A stretch of DNA of 64,000 nt, taken from assembly GCA_963082975.1 (NCBI GenBank), contig OY720350.1:38050660-38114659 (forward strand). The letters are read 5' to 3'. A program made the translations under genes and the position numbers. Below the pieces are notes generated by a model. The model made no database searches. It saw only the letters and a program-made list of their open reading frames with translations, and was not told the DNA's origin. Source of the DNA: Labia minor. Lineage: Eukaryota; Arthropoda; Insecta; Dermaptera; Spongiphoridae. The stretch's first letter is position 1. Each line of letters opens with the position of its first letter. This document shows positions 1 to 11,716 of this stretch, one piece after another.

Positions 1-513
1 TAAGAATATTCTTTTATTAAACACTCGTGGTAAAGGTTTAAGTTTATTGATTTATTTGATTTATGCGCATTTTTAGCTGTTACAACATCATCAGAAAATA
101 TTTTCTCTTAAAGCTCAATCATCAGAAGCTTTGAGAAAAAGAAACTGCCGAAATGCGCATAAAGTAAATGCATAAATTAATTTGAAACTTCAACGAGAGT
201 GTTAATTAAAATTTATTCTTATGAAGTTGAAATCTTTTAAGTTTAAATTAGTTTGCATAGTTAGAAGATTAATGATGTATAGTTTATTATTCTAGAATAA
301 GTTATTGAAAATTTAATTGTTTTTCAAAATTTAAACTTAATTTAAATTTTATTGGTCTTGTTGATTTTATTGGTTTTGTGAATGAACATAAGTTTCAGTA
401 GTATGAATAAGAACTTTCATTTTCACCCCACCAAGATGTATTAGTTAAGTTTTTAAAAATTTATTGAAAATTCTTAAAGTAAATAAAGAAATATTTTATT
501 TGTTATTGATTTT

Positions 514-542
514 AAGAGAGAGAGAGAGAGAAAAAGAAAGAG
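514..542 (+). repeat. (GA)n microsatellite
   Basis: Nearly perfect GA repeats passing into A-rich purine sequence. Confidence 0.9.
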
Positions 543-909
543 AGATATGCTGAATGATTAATGAATTCAACTAGATCTAATAATCATATTTATATATATC
601 TAATATGAAATTAATGCTTTGTTTTTCAATCAACAGGCAAATATTGAACTAATTTGTATGTTTTTCGAGGAAATGTGAGATGAAAGTCAATGCCAAGTTC
701 ATGAAACCATGCAAGGAATATTCCAGATAAAATTTATTGAGTGGTGAGGTCTTTATCGAACAATTATTGATAATAGATGAATATCTATCTTCATTAAATC
801 TTTCTCTCTCTCTCTTTTTATCTCTATAAAATTTATATACCAACATTTAATAAAAGTGTTGATGTAGGTTTGATATTTATTTGTTAATAAGTTTAATAAT
901 AGTAGTATG

Positions 910-911
<2 letters not shown>

Positions 912-965
<54 letters not shown>

Positions 966-977
966 AGAGAGAGAGAG
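912..977 (+). repeat. (TA)n(GA)n microsatellite
   Basis: About 25 TA units followed by GA units. Similar long TA tracts lie at 19420-19450, 39848-39884, 47078-47121, 50192-50226 and 63878-63903. Confidence 0.95.
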
Positions 978-1295
978 GAAGAGAATTTAAATTAAATACA
1001 CAATATGTTATATACCATAATGTTTAAAGATTTTTCATTCATTCATTCTTATTCATTATGTTGGAGACAGTATTTTCTCAATTTTCAGCAAATAAAAAAA
1101 ATAGACAGAATTGATTATCAGTAAAAGAAAAGTAAGAAAAAATAAAAACCTCTTATGTTCGTAGTTAAAAAAAAAAATTGTCAAAGTATCGGTCTCTGAT
1201 TACGACCTTCTTCAGAATTAGAAATTGTTAATATTCGAAGATTATATTCATAATTGCTTTATATATATTATTAGGCACAATGTGAATTTCATTGT

Positions 1296-1968
1296 AATGA
1301 TTATAATACATTCGTAAATGTAGAAAAATTTATATACATAGGTTCTGTAATAACGAAGGATAATAATCTTCGAGAAGAATTTAAAACGAGGTTGCAATCG
1401 GGAAGCGCATATTATCATGCAGTAAAGGGGCTTATCGCGTCAAAATTATTGACAAAGGGGATAAAAATTAAAATATTTAAAACAATTATTTGGCCGGTTG
1501 TATTATAAGGGTGTGAGGCATGGTCTATGACCCTGGGAGATGAGAGTAGATTTACAGTATATGAGAATAGGATTCTGCAAAGCAATTATGGAACAAAGAA
1601 AGATGAGGTCACCGGGGAATCGCGGAGGCTGCAAAACGAGAAATTGCATGACCTCTATGCATCTTCAGATATAGTTAGAATTATAAAATCGAGAAGGCTG
1701 CGATGGGCAGGGCACGTGGCTAGAATGGGAGAGGAAAGAATGGCGAAAAGTATATTGGCGGGGAGACCGAGTGGGAAACGCCCGCTTGGAAGACCAAGGT
1801 CGCGGTGGGTTGATAATGTAGGAAGGGACGTGAGAGAGATGGCAGAGAGTAGGGATTGGAGTGAGGGTGGTGGCTCAGAATAGGGATACTTGGAGAAGAG
1901 TGGTTGCTGCCGCCAAGAACTTTCGAGTTCCGTAGAGCCATAGAGATTATAATAATTATCATATCGAA
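1296..1968 (+). mobile_element. RTE-like LINE, 3' fragment
   Basis: A non-LTR retrotransposon tail. The frame starts in the fingers/thumb end of the reverse transcriptase (about 1305, YIGSVITKD) and runs to the conserved C-terminus (RLRWAGHVARM, then GRPSGKRPLGRPRSRW). Everything upstream (endonuclease and polymerase core) is missing, the usual 5' truncation by incomplete reverse transcription. The 3' end is an AT-rich ATAATTATCATAT stretch rather than a long poly-A, as in RTE elements. Confidence 0.8.
1305..1936 (+). pseudogene. Reverse-transcriptase C-terminus of the LINE, broken
   Basis: Translation is nearly continuous with the family. A TAA at 1506-1508 replaces an expected sense codon in VVL*GCEAW, and a 4-base insertion near 1866-1872 (GGTG repeated) shifts the frame, so the open frame ends at 1883 with GGGSE. 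In the shifted frame the expected ending continues (VAQNRDTWRRVVAAAKNF). It cannot make active protein. Confidence 0.75.
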
Positions 1969-2072
1969 CAAATACATATCCAAAAACAGAATTAAAGTAT
2001 TTAACTACATTTTTTATATTTCTATAATTTAATTTTCATATTTTTTGTTGTTTTAATTATTTAATGAATAAC

Positions 2073-2676
2073 TTTTTACTATCTCGCCAGATATAGTATT
2101 GCGATCACGAAAATTTTCGATGTTGAGATTTTGATGTTTTTATACGTTTTGAAGGTTCCTAAATCATTTTCATTAAGATTGAGAAAAATGTCTGTGTGTG
2201 TGTGTATGTTTGTATGTATGTAGACAAGATTACACAAAAACGGTTTAAGCTTGAATGATGAAATTTGGTACATGGGCATTATTCAAAATTCATAGTTTTC
2301 TATCAACTTTTGAGAAATGAAGAGGGTCATTACCTACAACATTTTGATTTTTTCTCTTCTAAAGTAACCGTAAAAATAAAGATATATGTTTGATAATTTT
2401 TCACATGATTAAAAATTGTATAAAACTGCTATATATAGAATTTCAGCTTGATTGAATCGCTGAAAGTACCAGAATTAATTTTTTAACACTGCAAATCTCA
2501 CGCGCCATCAAGTGACGTGGTGCCATCAACAAAGAGCCAAACATGCGCCGGTTTAATAAATATTATTTATTAATTTTAATTTATAATTTATAATTAATTA
2601 AATTTAATTTAAATATTATATATTATGTTATATAATCCAATTCAAATTGCGAGATAGTCGAGTGGAGACACTCCAG
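2073..2676 (+). mobile_element. HLN-A copy 1, Helentron-like non-autonomous repeat, near full length
   Basis: Family architecture, defined here: 5' end TTTTTACTATCTCGCC; a 7-bp hairpin CTATCTC/GAGATAG; a TGTGTG/TATG microsatellite; core ATGAAATTTGGTACATGGGC ... CAACCGGAAG; an AT-rich tail; subterminal GCGAGATAGT (complementary to the 5' end); terminal hairpin GAGTG-GAGA-CACTC and end CCAG before T-rich host DNA. No target duplication is seen. These are features of Helentron-derived elements such as Drosophila DINE-1. This copy has a mutated 5' hairpin and has lost the AGCTCAACCGG segment of the core. No coding potential. Confidence 0.8.
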
Positions 2677-2821
2677 CTAATTTAAAAAATTATAATTATA
2701 CTGTAACCGCATTCAACTAAATTGTAAATAAATTGAATGACAAGGTATAAAATCTCCTCTACATTAAAAAATTAATTTATTTAATAAAATTCAACAATTA
2801 CAATTGTGGGATGATGTAAAT

Positions 2822-2966
2822 CAGGGCTGTCAAACTTGAAAATGATATGATATGAAAATAAAATATTTTTAGCGATCAGACTTTCGACTTTCAATTTGTC
2901 TGCAGCCCGCCCATAGTAAAACCTTGTTTGTTTGGCCCAAGTGTACCTATGAGTTGGACACCCCTG
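2822..2966. mobile_element. Small hAT-like MITE, 145 bp
   Basis: The ends CAGGGCTGTCAAACTTG and CAGGGGTGTCCAACTCATAG (inverted) form a hAT-type TIR. The flanks TGTAAAT and AGTAAAT match at 6 of 7 positions, so the 8-bp duplication is decayed. No coding potential. Confidence 0.65.
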
Positions 2967-3730
2967 AGTAAATACTTACTTATTATTAAATTAATAACAA
3001 ATAATTAAACTAATATTAATTTATTGTTTTATTTATAATTCAAAGTCTCTGGCTTCTTTATTCAAAAGATTTTTACTATTTTGTTGTTTTTTTTAATTTT
3101 CATAGAATTACTATCTTTTCAATATGTTTTATATTTTATTAATATGAGTATAATACATCGATAAGTGTGGATGTGTAAATCACTCTCCTTGGATAAAAAT
3201 TCACGTGCAACCACATTATCAATATTAATTTGATATTTGATTTTAGCTGTGTTTTAGAAATAAATAATATTAACTGATGATTGTACCATCTTATTTATGC
3301 ATTATCAAATGTTATAATATTAATTCAGAAAATATGTTCTTCCTCCTCCCATCATTTGAACGAAATATGCAATTCATATGCTTTCAATGAATTGAATATT
3401 GTCTTACGTCAAAAACAAATGCAATGAAATAAATGAATGGTCAGTTTAATTGAATGGATTTAACCCTGAGAAAGGATTTTCTCGTCACGTACTTTAAAGA
3501 TTGCTAGGGGAGAGTGACTGTGGAGAGATGTTGAGATTAGGGGGGGGGAAAGGTAGGGAAGAAATTGACCTTATGCAAGAGTCATTGTCAGGGCCATTTC
3601 ACATTGGTTCCTCATTCATTTGTTGTCAGAAAAAATTTCGATTAGTTAATAGTTAAGTATTTTATATTCAAATAAGGTTGAAATTTAAATAAAACAAATA
3701 TAATAAAATTATTAAAGCTTTGGTGGTTGT

Positions 3731-3878
3731 TTTTATTTATAAGGGAATTTTGTAAATAAAACCACATTGCAGAAGTAGCAATCGAAACTTTGTGTATATT
3801 TTTTGTAATTTTTGAATAAATTTACAATAACAAATATCAATATGTGGTTTTATTTACAAAATTCCCTTATAAATAAAA
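3731..3878. repeat. Foldback repeat with 37-bp perfect arms
   Basis: Arms 3731-3767 and 3842-3878 are exact inverted repeats starting TTTTATTTATAAGGG. The 74-bp loop begins GCAGAAGTAGCAATCGAAAC. The loop plus right arm is repeated in tandem at 3883-3982 (about 114-bp period, a few differences). It resembles a foldback transposon or MITE; the arm is partly similar to the palindrome at 37510. Confidence 0.75.
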
Positions 3879-4888
3879 AGTAGCAGAAGTAGCATTCGAA
3901 ACGTTGCGTATATTTTTTGTATTTTTTGAATAAATTTACAATAACAAATATCAATATGTGGTTTTATTTACAAAATTCCATTATAAAATATAATAAAACT
4001 ATTTAATTAAAAAAAAAATATAAAAAAAAAAACTTTTTAAAAACACGCTTTTATTTAAATGCACTAAAAAAGAGAAAATAATTTCTCCACACACACACCA
4101 CAATTTCCTTACAATTAATCATATCTAAAAAATGAAAGCGTGGGCGCCAAGCATTTTAATCTTGACAGAAATTTCCCCCGGTTTATGACTTCAAGTTATA
4201 GTGTGAATGTTAAAAGAATCTAATTCAGGTCGATTCTTCGCCTCAAAATATTATATTCAAATCGGTGGTATAGGAGACTGATTATTATTATTATTATTAT
4301 CCGATTTGAGCGCACTTTCTCAGCATAAATGCTGGAAATATTCACCTATCCCTTAGATGGTGTAGGATTAGGCTAGGACTGTGTGGAAAGAGATTTCACC
4401 CTGGGCCTCACAGTTCTTTTCTTGTTTTTATTAACTTATATTCACTTCAATCAGATAATTTGAGACTAGGCATTCAAGCAATTTCTGACAATATAGCAGC
4501 TTTGTAAAATTATCGCTTTTTGTCCTTCTTTTAAGATGTTAATGAGCCCAAGTTTTTCCAAGTTCTTTTGGAAATTTTTTGTGACTATACCTTCTACGGA
4601 AATTATTATTTGCATTGTCATCGGAGTTACATATGTATGCAAAATTTCAGCCCATTCGAACATTGGGAAGTGGGTCAAATTCAGGTTGCAAGATTTGACG
4701 ACAGTACACGGGTTGGAACTAAATAAAAGCGTGTAAAAAACAAAATGTGAAATAATTATTTGTTAATACTATTTGATGTGTTTTGAAATATTTTAAAATA
4801 TTAAAATTAGAAGTTTAAAATATTATATTTATTTGTAATTATCTGTTGTTTTTTTTATTTTTAATTTTATATATATAATTAAAATTTA

Positions 4889-4957
4889 AAACGTAGCTCA
4901 GTGACAAAATCTTGAACTACTGATCTTAAGAATGAAGATTCAAACCTAGCTAAATTC
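4889..4957 (+). other. Decayed tRNA-like sequence (tRNA pseudogene or SINE head)
   Basis: TAGCTCAGTG resembles a polymerase III A box, and GATTCAAACC about 40 bases later resembles a B box. The intervening CTTGA/TTAAG can pair, but the loop is too large for a functional anticodon arm and the acceptor stem is not convincing. The best reading is a mutated tRNA or the head of an old tRNA-derived SINE. Confidence 0.35.
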
Positions 4958-5958
4958 AAAAAAAAATTTTCATATAATATTGTATCTCATGAAATGAAAA
5001 CAAAAAATAAATGTGTAAACTCGCTAATATAAGTATGCTTAGATCTCTAGAATAAAAATAAATCATTTATAATTTAATTTCATATTAAAATAATTTAAAA
5101 AAAAAGTATAGCCAGCTAATGGTTAAAAACTCAAATATTTTCTTATTAATAATCGTATATGTATATTTTCACATTATAATAATTGTTGTCTAAATATATT
5201 TTTGTATGCAGAGTAAGAAAGTAATTTCAAAATTACAATATTAAATAAAAACAAACATATTTTATTTTTATGTTAGGAAAATATTATAAAAGGACTCTGA
5301 ATTTTTTTTCATTTGGATTCATATTGAAATAATAATGTCAAAAATGAACAACGAATATAAAAGAAACATTGTAATATTATTGTTGGTTTTTATCTTAATT
5401 ATGCACATTATTTTCATGGTAGTTTCTTTGTTTTTATAGGAATATGTTAATTTCATTTTACTCATCAAATGAAAACACAACAATTTTGAAATTAATTTAA
5501 ATTAAAAGAATTATGGTTTATGTAACTCTTTCGAAAACAGAGCCACACGGACAAAGACAAAGAATTGGACTTAAGAATGATCTCTTGGCAGAAATTTTGT
5601 TACTACATAATCCATTATATGATATATGATAATATTATATTTTTTATACTTTTTCGATAATTTCCAATAAATAATTAAACAATTGGTTCTTGATTTCTTT
5701 ATTTAAATAATAGCAATATTTAGATTTGTTACAACATTTTAATAAATTAAATAAATTTAATATAAAGAATTATTAACTTAATATTAAATTAAATTAATAA
5801 TATCAAATGAGTGGATTATTATTTATAAAATAAAAAAAAAAATCAATTTATATTAATTATTCTTGTAATTGCTATAATTAATATTTTTGTATTCATTGTT
5901 ATTCGAGAGTGTGAAGTTTGAAACATTTTTAATATATTTCTTTTGTATTGGAAATTAA

Positions 5959-6876
5959 TTTTTACCGACCGACGATAGTAAGGGAGGTATTGTTTTCACA
6001 CCAAATTTCACATGTGGAGATTTTTACATATCTCCACGAATCATGCATTTTCTTAACAGAAAAAAGTATTTTTAGCAAGATGTCTGTCCGTCCGTATAGA
6101 TGTGTACAGCCTGAACGGCTCAACCGATTTTGATGAAATTTGGTATATTTACTTAATGCATCAGTGGGAAGAATTGATCAACTTTTGGTGCAAATCCGGA
6201 AACCGGAAGTGGTAGTATTAGCGATCGACGATAGGAAGGGAAGGGTTATTTTCACACCAAATTTCACATGAGGAGATTTTTTTATATATCACCACGAATC
6301 ATGCATTTTCTTAACAGAAAAAAGTATTTTTAGCATGATGTCTGTCCGTGCGTCCGTCCGTCCTTCCGTCCGTCCGTATAGATGTGTACAGCCTGAACGG
6401 CTCAACCGATTTTGATGAAATTTGGTATATTTACTTAATGCATCAGTGGGAAGAATTGATCAACTTTTGGTACAAATCCGGAAACCGGAAGTGGTAGTAT
6501 TAGCGATCGACGATAGGAAGGGAAGGATTATTTTCACACCAAATTTCACATGAGGAGATTTTTTTACATATCACCCCGAATGTATTGGTTTTATTCTCGG
6601 GAAAAATCATCTTCATTATGTTTTTCTTAATTTAAAATTATATGACGTCACCCAGCCCTTCATGACGTCACAGCCTCGGGTAACGCCGGGTAACGCCGGC
6701 TATTTCAGCTATATATTATAAATAAAATAAAATTAAAAATATTTATGTTCTATCCATATCTGTTTTTTATTACATTAATAGATATATTAAAATTATTTGA
6801 AATTGTTTCTGTAGCTGGAAATTAATTTACTTCAAACCGTCGGTCGGTTCGGACCTGGCCACAGGTCAACTTATTT
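5959..6876 (+). mobile_element. HLN-B copy 1 with an extra internal unit
   Basis: HLN-B architecture: 5' end TTTTTACCGACCGACG; a GTCY-type microsatellite (GTCTGTCCGTCCGT); core ATGAAATTTGGTATATTTAC ... CCGGAAACCGGAAGTGG; a CGATCGACGATAGGAAGG echo of the 5' end; TGACGTCA motifs; subterminal CGTCGGTCGG; terminal hairpin GACCTG-GCCA-CAGGTC and CAACTTAT. The GTCY microsatellite is also seen in Drosophila DINE-1. This copy carries the microsatellite-plus-core unit twice (microsatellites at 6079-6096 and 6340-6377), a head-to-tail duplication of about 0.27 kb. The 3' hairpin is intact. Confidence 0.8.
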
Positions 6877-7416
6877 AAATTATATTTTTTAGATATAGTT
6901 TCAAATGAGAAAATTTGCAATTTTTACACATTTTACAAGATTTTTTAAATTTACTGTTCTTAGCTAATATTAAAATGATTGAATATGGAAAAATAATAAA
7001 AATTGCGATTCTTGTTGACCTAAACGTGAATTAAACCTCTAATACAAAAAACATGCATCGTTTTAAAAGGCAAATGATTCTATTTCAAATGCAATAAATC
7101 AATTTCACAAAATTTCATCATTGACAATATGATAATATTAAATTTGGTTTTAAACTAGTTTCCATCCTCTTCCCTCTCATTATAAATTAATATATTCACT
7201 AGAAGTCTACTTAATGATCTTTTAAATAGAATCTTTTATTTTATTCTCAGAACAAGTAATTTTAGATATTATTTAAATTAAAAAATTGATTTTGTTTTTA
7301 TTTTATAACACAATTTTCTTTTAATAATATAATTTCTCCAATAGAATTGTAATTACAATATTAAGTATTTACATATTAATCATCCTCGTTTTTAAATATA
7401 GATTTAGAATACTTTC

Positions 7417-7424
7417 AGTTATAG
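7417..7424. other. Left 8-bp target duplication (AGTTATAG)
   Basis: Exact match to 8168-8175 on the other side of the hAT-like element, fixing its borders to the base. Confidence 0.9.
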
Positions 7425-8167
7425 CAGTGGCGTACCTAGGGGGGTGCGGTCCGCACCGGGCGGCACTTATCTTGGGGCGGCATTTTTTATATTTAGTTAT
7501 AGTTGTAAAAAGCAACTTATTCATTTCATATTTATTTTTTTTCTTGAATAATAAATGATTATTATGATTATTATAAGTTTACTATTTGATTTATATAAAT
7601 TATGATTAACTATATGATTTCGAATATTATTCCTCGGTGTATATAAATGCATTTTAGTGTAAATTTTGAATTCTAATTCCAAGAACAGGATAATAATTTT
7701 ATTTTATTGTATTCATTAAAATTCGTTGAATTCGTAAACGCATCTTTACGATTTTGTTCGGCAATTTTTCCTAACTAAAATTTTTTGATATCAGTTTATA
7801 AATGTCATTTCTTTTGAAAAGTTTATATGATTACTTTGAAGTGATATACCAATATTTTTTTAAATCATAGATTTTTCTTTTGAAAAGCAGGGCCGGCGGA
7901 AAAAATATAAATATAAATTTTGAGAGCATTATACACGATTTTTCTAGTATGAAAGCTAGAAGAGTAAATATTATATTAATATGTTTACAAGTGCATACAA
8001 ATATGTGTAAAAAAATTTACTCTGTGTGTTAATTAATATTGATTAAATAACTTAATTATTGATTTATGTGCATTAATTTATAAATACCACTATTTGATTG
8101 ACTTATAATAAAAAGGGCGGCAAACTGGAGATCGCCCCGGGCGGCAAAAGTTCTAGGTACGCCACTG
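7425..8167 (+). mobile_element. hAT-like non-autonomous element, 743 bp (family with 39137 copy)
   Basis: The termini are CAGTGGCGTACCTAG, inverted at the right end, with exact 8-bp duplications AGTTATAG. GC-rich GGGCGGCA blocks sit just inside each TIR; the interior is AT-rich and non-coding. The copy at 39137-39843 is the same sequence in reverse orientation across the interior. TIR style and 8-bp TSD place it in hAT; there is no transposase. Confidence 0.85.
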
Positions 8168-8785
8168 AGTTATAGATATAATAATATTAAATTTTATTTG
8201 TATTCAATTGAATGATTGACTAGAAATTTGTCAATTTAAATATACTAGATTGAAATTGATTATTTTAGATAGCATTAAATAAATTATTACAATGAGAATG
8301 ATTGGATTAAATTATATAGACACTATGGTAAGTGAACAAATAAAACAACTTCTTGTTTAAATTATTATATTACAAAAATATTTTTTTTTTGTAAATTCTA
8401 AATATGATTTCGGGTGATTAAGAGAAAATATTATAGTATGACAAATATTTTTATTTTTTAATATTGTATTCATCTCTTACTTTGTAATGTACTGAGCGTA
8501 GAAATTGTTTCTTATCGAACTAAAACTTAGCCTACCCTATTCTATCCATCTATATCCTATATTTTTCAATTAAAATGTAATCAATAAATTAATACCCGCT
8601 GAGCTAATCAATTCGGCGTCTATGTTCTCACTAACATCATCATAATTCTTCCATTTAATAAATACGACCATCATTCGAATTAAATCGACGTTAGAAAGAG
8701 ATAGAGATAGCTATATTTGTCTCTTAATATAATTGAGATCTTAAGCATATCATCCAATCTTAGAGGTAGATTTCTTCAAACATTT

Positions 8786-9220
8786 ACCAAGATTACGCAA
8801 AAACGGTGTGTGCTAGAATGATGAAATTTGGTACATGGGCATTATTGAAAATTTGTAGTTTTCTATCAACTTTTGAGAAATGTAGCTCAACCGGAAGAGG
8901 GTCATTATCTACGTTTTGATTTTTTTTCTTCTAAAGTGACCGTAAAAATAAAGATATATGTTTGATAATTTTTCGCATGATTAAAAATTGTATAAAACTG
9001 CTATATATAGAATTTCAGCTTGATTGAATCTCTGAAAGTACCAAAATTAATTTTTTAACACTGCAAATTTCACGCGCCAACACGTGACGTGGTGCCATCA
9101 ACACAGAGCCAAACATGCGCTGGTTTAATAAATATTATTTATTAATTTTAATTTATAATTAATTAAATTTAATTTAAATATAATATATGTTAATTAATCC
9201 AATTCAAGAGATAGTCAAGC
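8786..9220 (+). mobile_element. HLN-A copy 2, truncated at both ends
   Basis: Starts inside the element at ACCAAGATTACGCAAAAACGG, just after the microsatellite, and continues through the core to the degraded GAGATAGTC near 9212. The 5' hairpin and terminal hairpin are both missing, so it is an inactive fragment. Confidence 0.75.
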
Positions 9221-9298
9221 TTATTTATTAAGATTTTATATATCCTTAAAAATTACTTAAAATTGTGTTTTGTTTTTTAATAACAATTTTTTAATATA

Positions 9299-9804
9299 CG
9301 AGGAAAGGTCGATAAATCTGTGACTTTTGAATGAAACACAAGTTTTTGGATAAAAAATTATTTTATTTTTCAACGTAGTCCCCATTGAACTCTTTACACT
9401 TCGTCCAACGTTTCTCCAATATTTTTATGCCTTCCTAAATTAAAAAAAAATTTGTCAAGGACATCAAAATTAATTTGTTTGTGAAATGATTTCATCGTTA
9501 GAGTTAAATCTCTTTCCGTCGAGCTATTCATTTAGGTTTGGAAACAAGAAATAGTCACTCGGAGCTAAACCCGAAGAATAGAGCGGATGAGGGAGTAATC
9601 AGTATCCTAATTCATGAGTTTGCATGGAAATTCACTTTTTTCATTTTCTTCTCAAATCATGCTATTAATTGGTGTTAAACAAAAACTAAAAGAACTAGAT
9701 GGTTCAAATTTCTACAGGAGTCAGCTGCCTGTTGACAGGGGTAGTGTTGTTATTTCATAATGAAACGGAAAATTCAAAAAGTTAAACTTAATAACTTGTC
9801 CTCG
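9299..9804 (-). mobile_element. mariner-like element, internally deleted (506 bp)
   Basis: TA duplications (9297-9298, 9805-9806) flank imperfect TIRs CGAGGAAAGGTCGATAA and CGAGGACAAGTTATTAA. On the minus strand the end of a mariner transposase is readable around 9540-9600 as SGLAPSDYFLFPN, including the third catalytic aspartate; the first two catalytic motifs are deleted. It is the same family as 24290-25123 but in opposite orientation. Confidence 0.75.
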
Positions 9805-9884
9805 TATCTAATCTTACTATACTAGCAAAAATTGTGTTTATATCTTTATCTTTCAGATATAGAAAACTATGTCCATTTTTCATG

Positions 9885-10077
9885 TCCCGGCAACTCCCAC
9901 TTAAGTCTACTGTTAGAATTTCTTTTTTTGTGTTCGTTAATATTTTGTATAGTAAGAATAAGAAAAAAATAAAAACTAATATGGAAAAAAATAGTTTGCT
10001 GAAAATAGGACTTATCTTTTTGCTCCCTCTATGCGTTCCCTTACTTCTTATTTTACCAATACATCACTGGGTATCCG
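9885..10077 (+). repeat. Dispersed repeat, copy 1 (unknown type)
   Basis: A stretch beginning CCCGGCAACTCCCACTTAAG and ending around TTACCAATACATCACTGG reappears at 34926-35095 with small differences. An 89-codon frame crosses copy 1, but the matching frame in copy 2 has stops, so this is a non-coding repeat. No terminal structure seen. Confidence 0.6.
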
Positions 10078-10109
10078 AACTGAAGTTGGAATCGGATGAA
10101 TAATGAGGA

Positions 10110-11341
10110 ACCTATCATAAAATCTTACTAAAAATTTGATGGCAATTATTAATTTTATTTTTTGTGAATATATAATTAATAGATTGTGTACACAAATATA
10201 GATTAATTACAATAAAATAACAATAAGAAAATGGAGGATAATTTTAACCATCTTCTTCTCCCACTATAGTTACATGTATTTTGTCATAACTAAATATTGA
10301 TATTAATTTTATAAAGGTGTTAACTATTCTAATAATCTATAAACAGATTTATTTTATATATTTAATTGATTGAAATTTTCAAAATAGTAGCCATTTATAA
10401 AATATGATGGTTTAAAGTTTAAACACAACATATGTTTATAGAATAAACATGAAACTATTTTTTTCATTCAAGTAATAAATATGTCAAATTTTAAACATAA
10501 AAATTAAAATACCTTTCATTAAATATCACAAAAATTAGTTCATTCAGAGTGTAAAAATAATAATTTATTTAATCAATTTATTATTAGGGTTGTTATTTTG
10601 AAATTAATATTCATCCCCCTCTCTTCTCCCTATTCTCATACTTTTAATATATAAAATGTTATAAATATATTTTAAGTTTTTAAAAATAAATCATCTTGTT
10701 TATATATATATATTTTTTTATGTTTCTTGTGACTAATTTTAACGCGTAGTGTGCAATCCGTTAAGTTTCTGTCTCTATGTTAGTGCGTCTGTCAGTTTGT
10801 CTTTCGCGATTGGACTCTTTATTTGGGCCAATATGTTCGATGGCCTATTTATATATTTCTTTCTCAGCATTCTGTTGGTTTTTCGTAATTGGATTTTTAA
10901 AGAATCACTTCTCTGAATGATTTATGCATTGATTTGAACCTCTTGACCCAAGTGTTGCCAACATAACAAATGAGCGATGAATATTTGGAATTTCAAAGAT
11001 TGAAACACATTCATTAATAGAAATATATTATTTAATAAACTAATTTAGTAATTAATTAACAAAATAAACTACAAGAACAGTCAAGTTTATTTGTAAAGAG
11101 ATTTTCTGAAAAATATATTAACTAAATTCTCACAGCGTCCAAAATCTCATAAACATGAATATCCTCCCCATTCTCTCTCTCCAGAGACATAATAAATAAA
11201 TATAATTTAATAGTTATAAGATTTAAGTAAAACTTTTCTTTAATAATATATCTACTCGGCTTAGGTTATAATGTTTTGGTAGGTAAATTTAGTTACTAGT
11301 AGTAACACTAACGATACTTCGATACTATCGACTACTGATTT
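10110..11341. other. Spacer with a GTCTGTC-containing pocket
   Basis: At 10740-10980 the sequence is less AT-rich with GTTTCTGTCTCTATG and GTCTGTCAGTTTGTC, reminiscent of HLN microsatellites, but no terminus or core motif was found. The rest is plain AT-rich DNA. Confidence 0.4.
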
Positions 11342-11716
11342 ATTTTATTAAGTAAATACACCAAATTTTATCAAAATTTTTTGAGCTGTTCACATGTCTA
11401 TAGGAACATACAATAGGCAGACGGATGAACAGACAGATATCATGTTAAAAATACTTTTTTCTGTTAACGAATTGCATGATTCGTGGAGATATGTAAAAAA
11501 TATCCTCATGTGAAATTCGGTGTGATTAATTCTTCCCTTCCTATCGTCGGTCGGTAATACTACCACTTCTGGTTTCCCGATAGACACCAAAAGTTGATCA
11601 ATTCATCATACTGATGCATTAAGTAAATATACCAAATTTTATCAAAATCCGTTGAGCCGTTCAAGCTGTACACATCTATACGGACGGACGGACAGACATC
11701 ATGCTAAAAATACTTT
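11342..11716 (-). mobile_element. HLN-B copy 2, left part (interrupted)
   Basis: Minus-strand HLN-B, starting in the core near ACCAAATTTTATC and including two microsatellite/core units. It is broken inside the tract ACTTTTT by HLN-B copy 3 and resumes at 12368. Its own 3' half (AT-rich tail, subterminal repeat, hairpin) is missing. Confidence 0.75.

Larger units (their letters stand above)
1..1295. other. AT-rich spacer
   Basis: No gene recognised; only the GA and TA/GA microsatellites listed separately. Confidence 0.6.
2967..5958. other. Spacer with foldback and tRNA-like remnant
   Basis: Apart from those two features, a less AT-rich pocket at 3475-3620 contains a run of nine G; no frame, TIR or RNA structure was recognised in it. 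Confidence 0.5.

Noticed and set aside
5948-6133. Short frame in the HLN-B 5' region
   Set aside because: Part of a non-coding repeat; the frame is not kept in other copies.
5959-6560. CRISPR-like or satellite array
   Set aside because: Only two to three imperfect units, explained by duplication inside one HLN-B element; no spacers.
6651-6672. TGACGTCA motifs as CREB/ATF sites
   Set aside because: They recur in every HLN-B copy as part of the repeat, with no gene nearby.
9834-10103. 89-codon frame with a hydrophobic segment
   Set aside because: It lies in a dispersed repeat whose second copy (34926-35095) has stops in the same frame.
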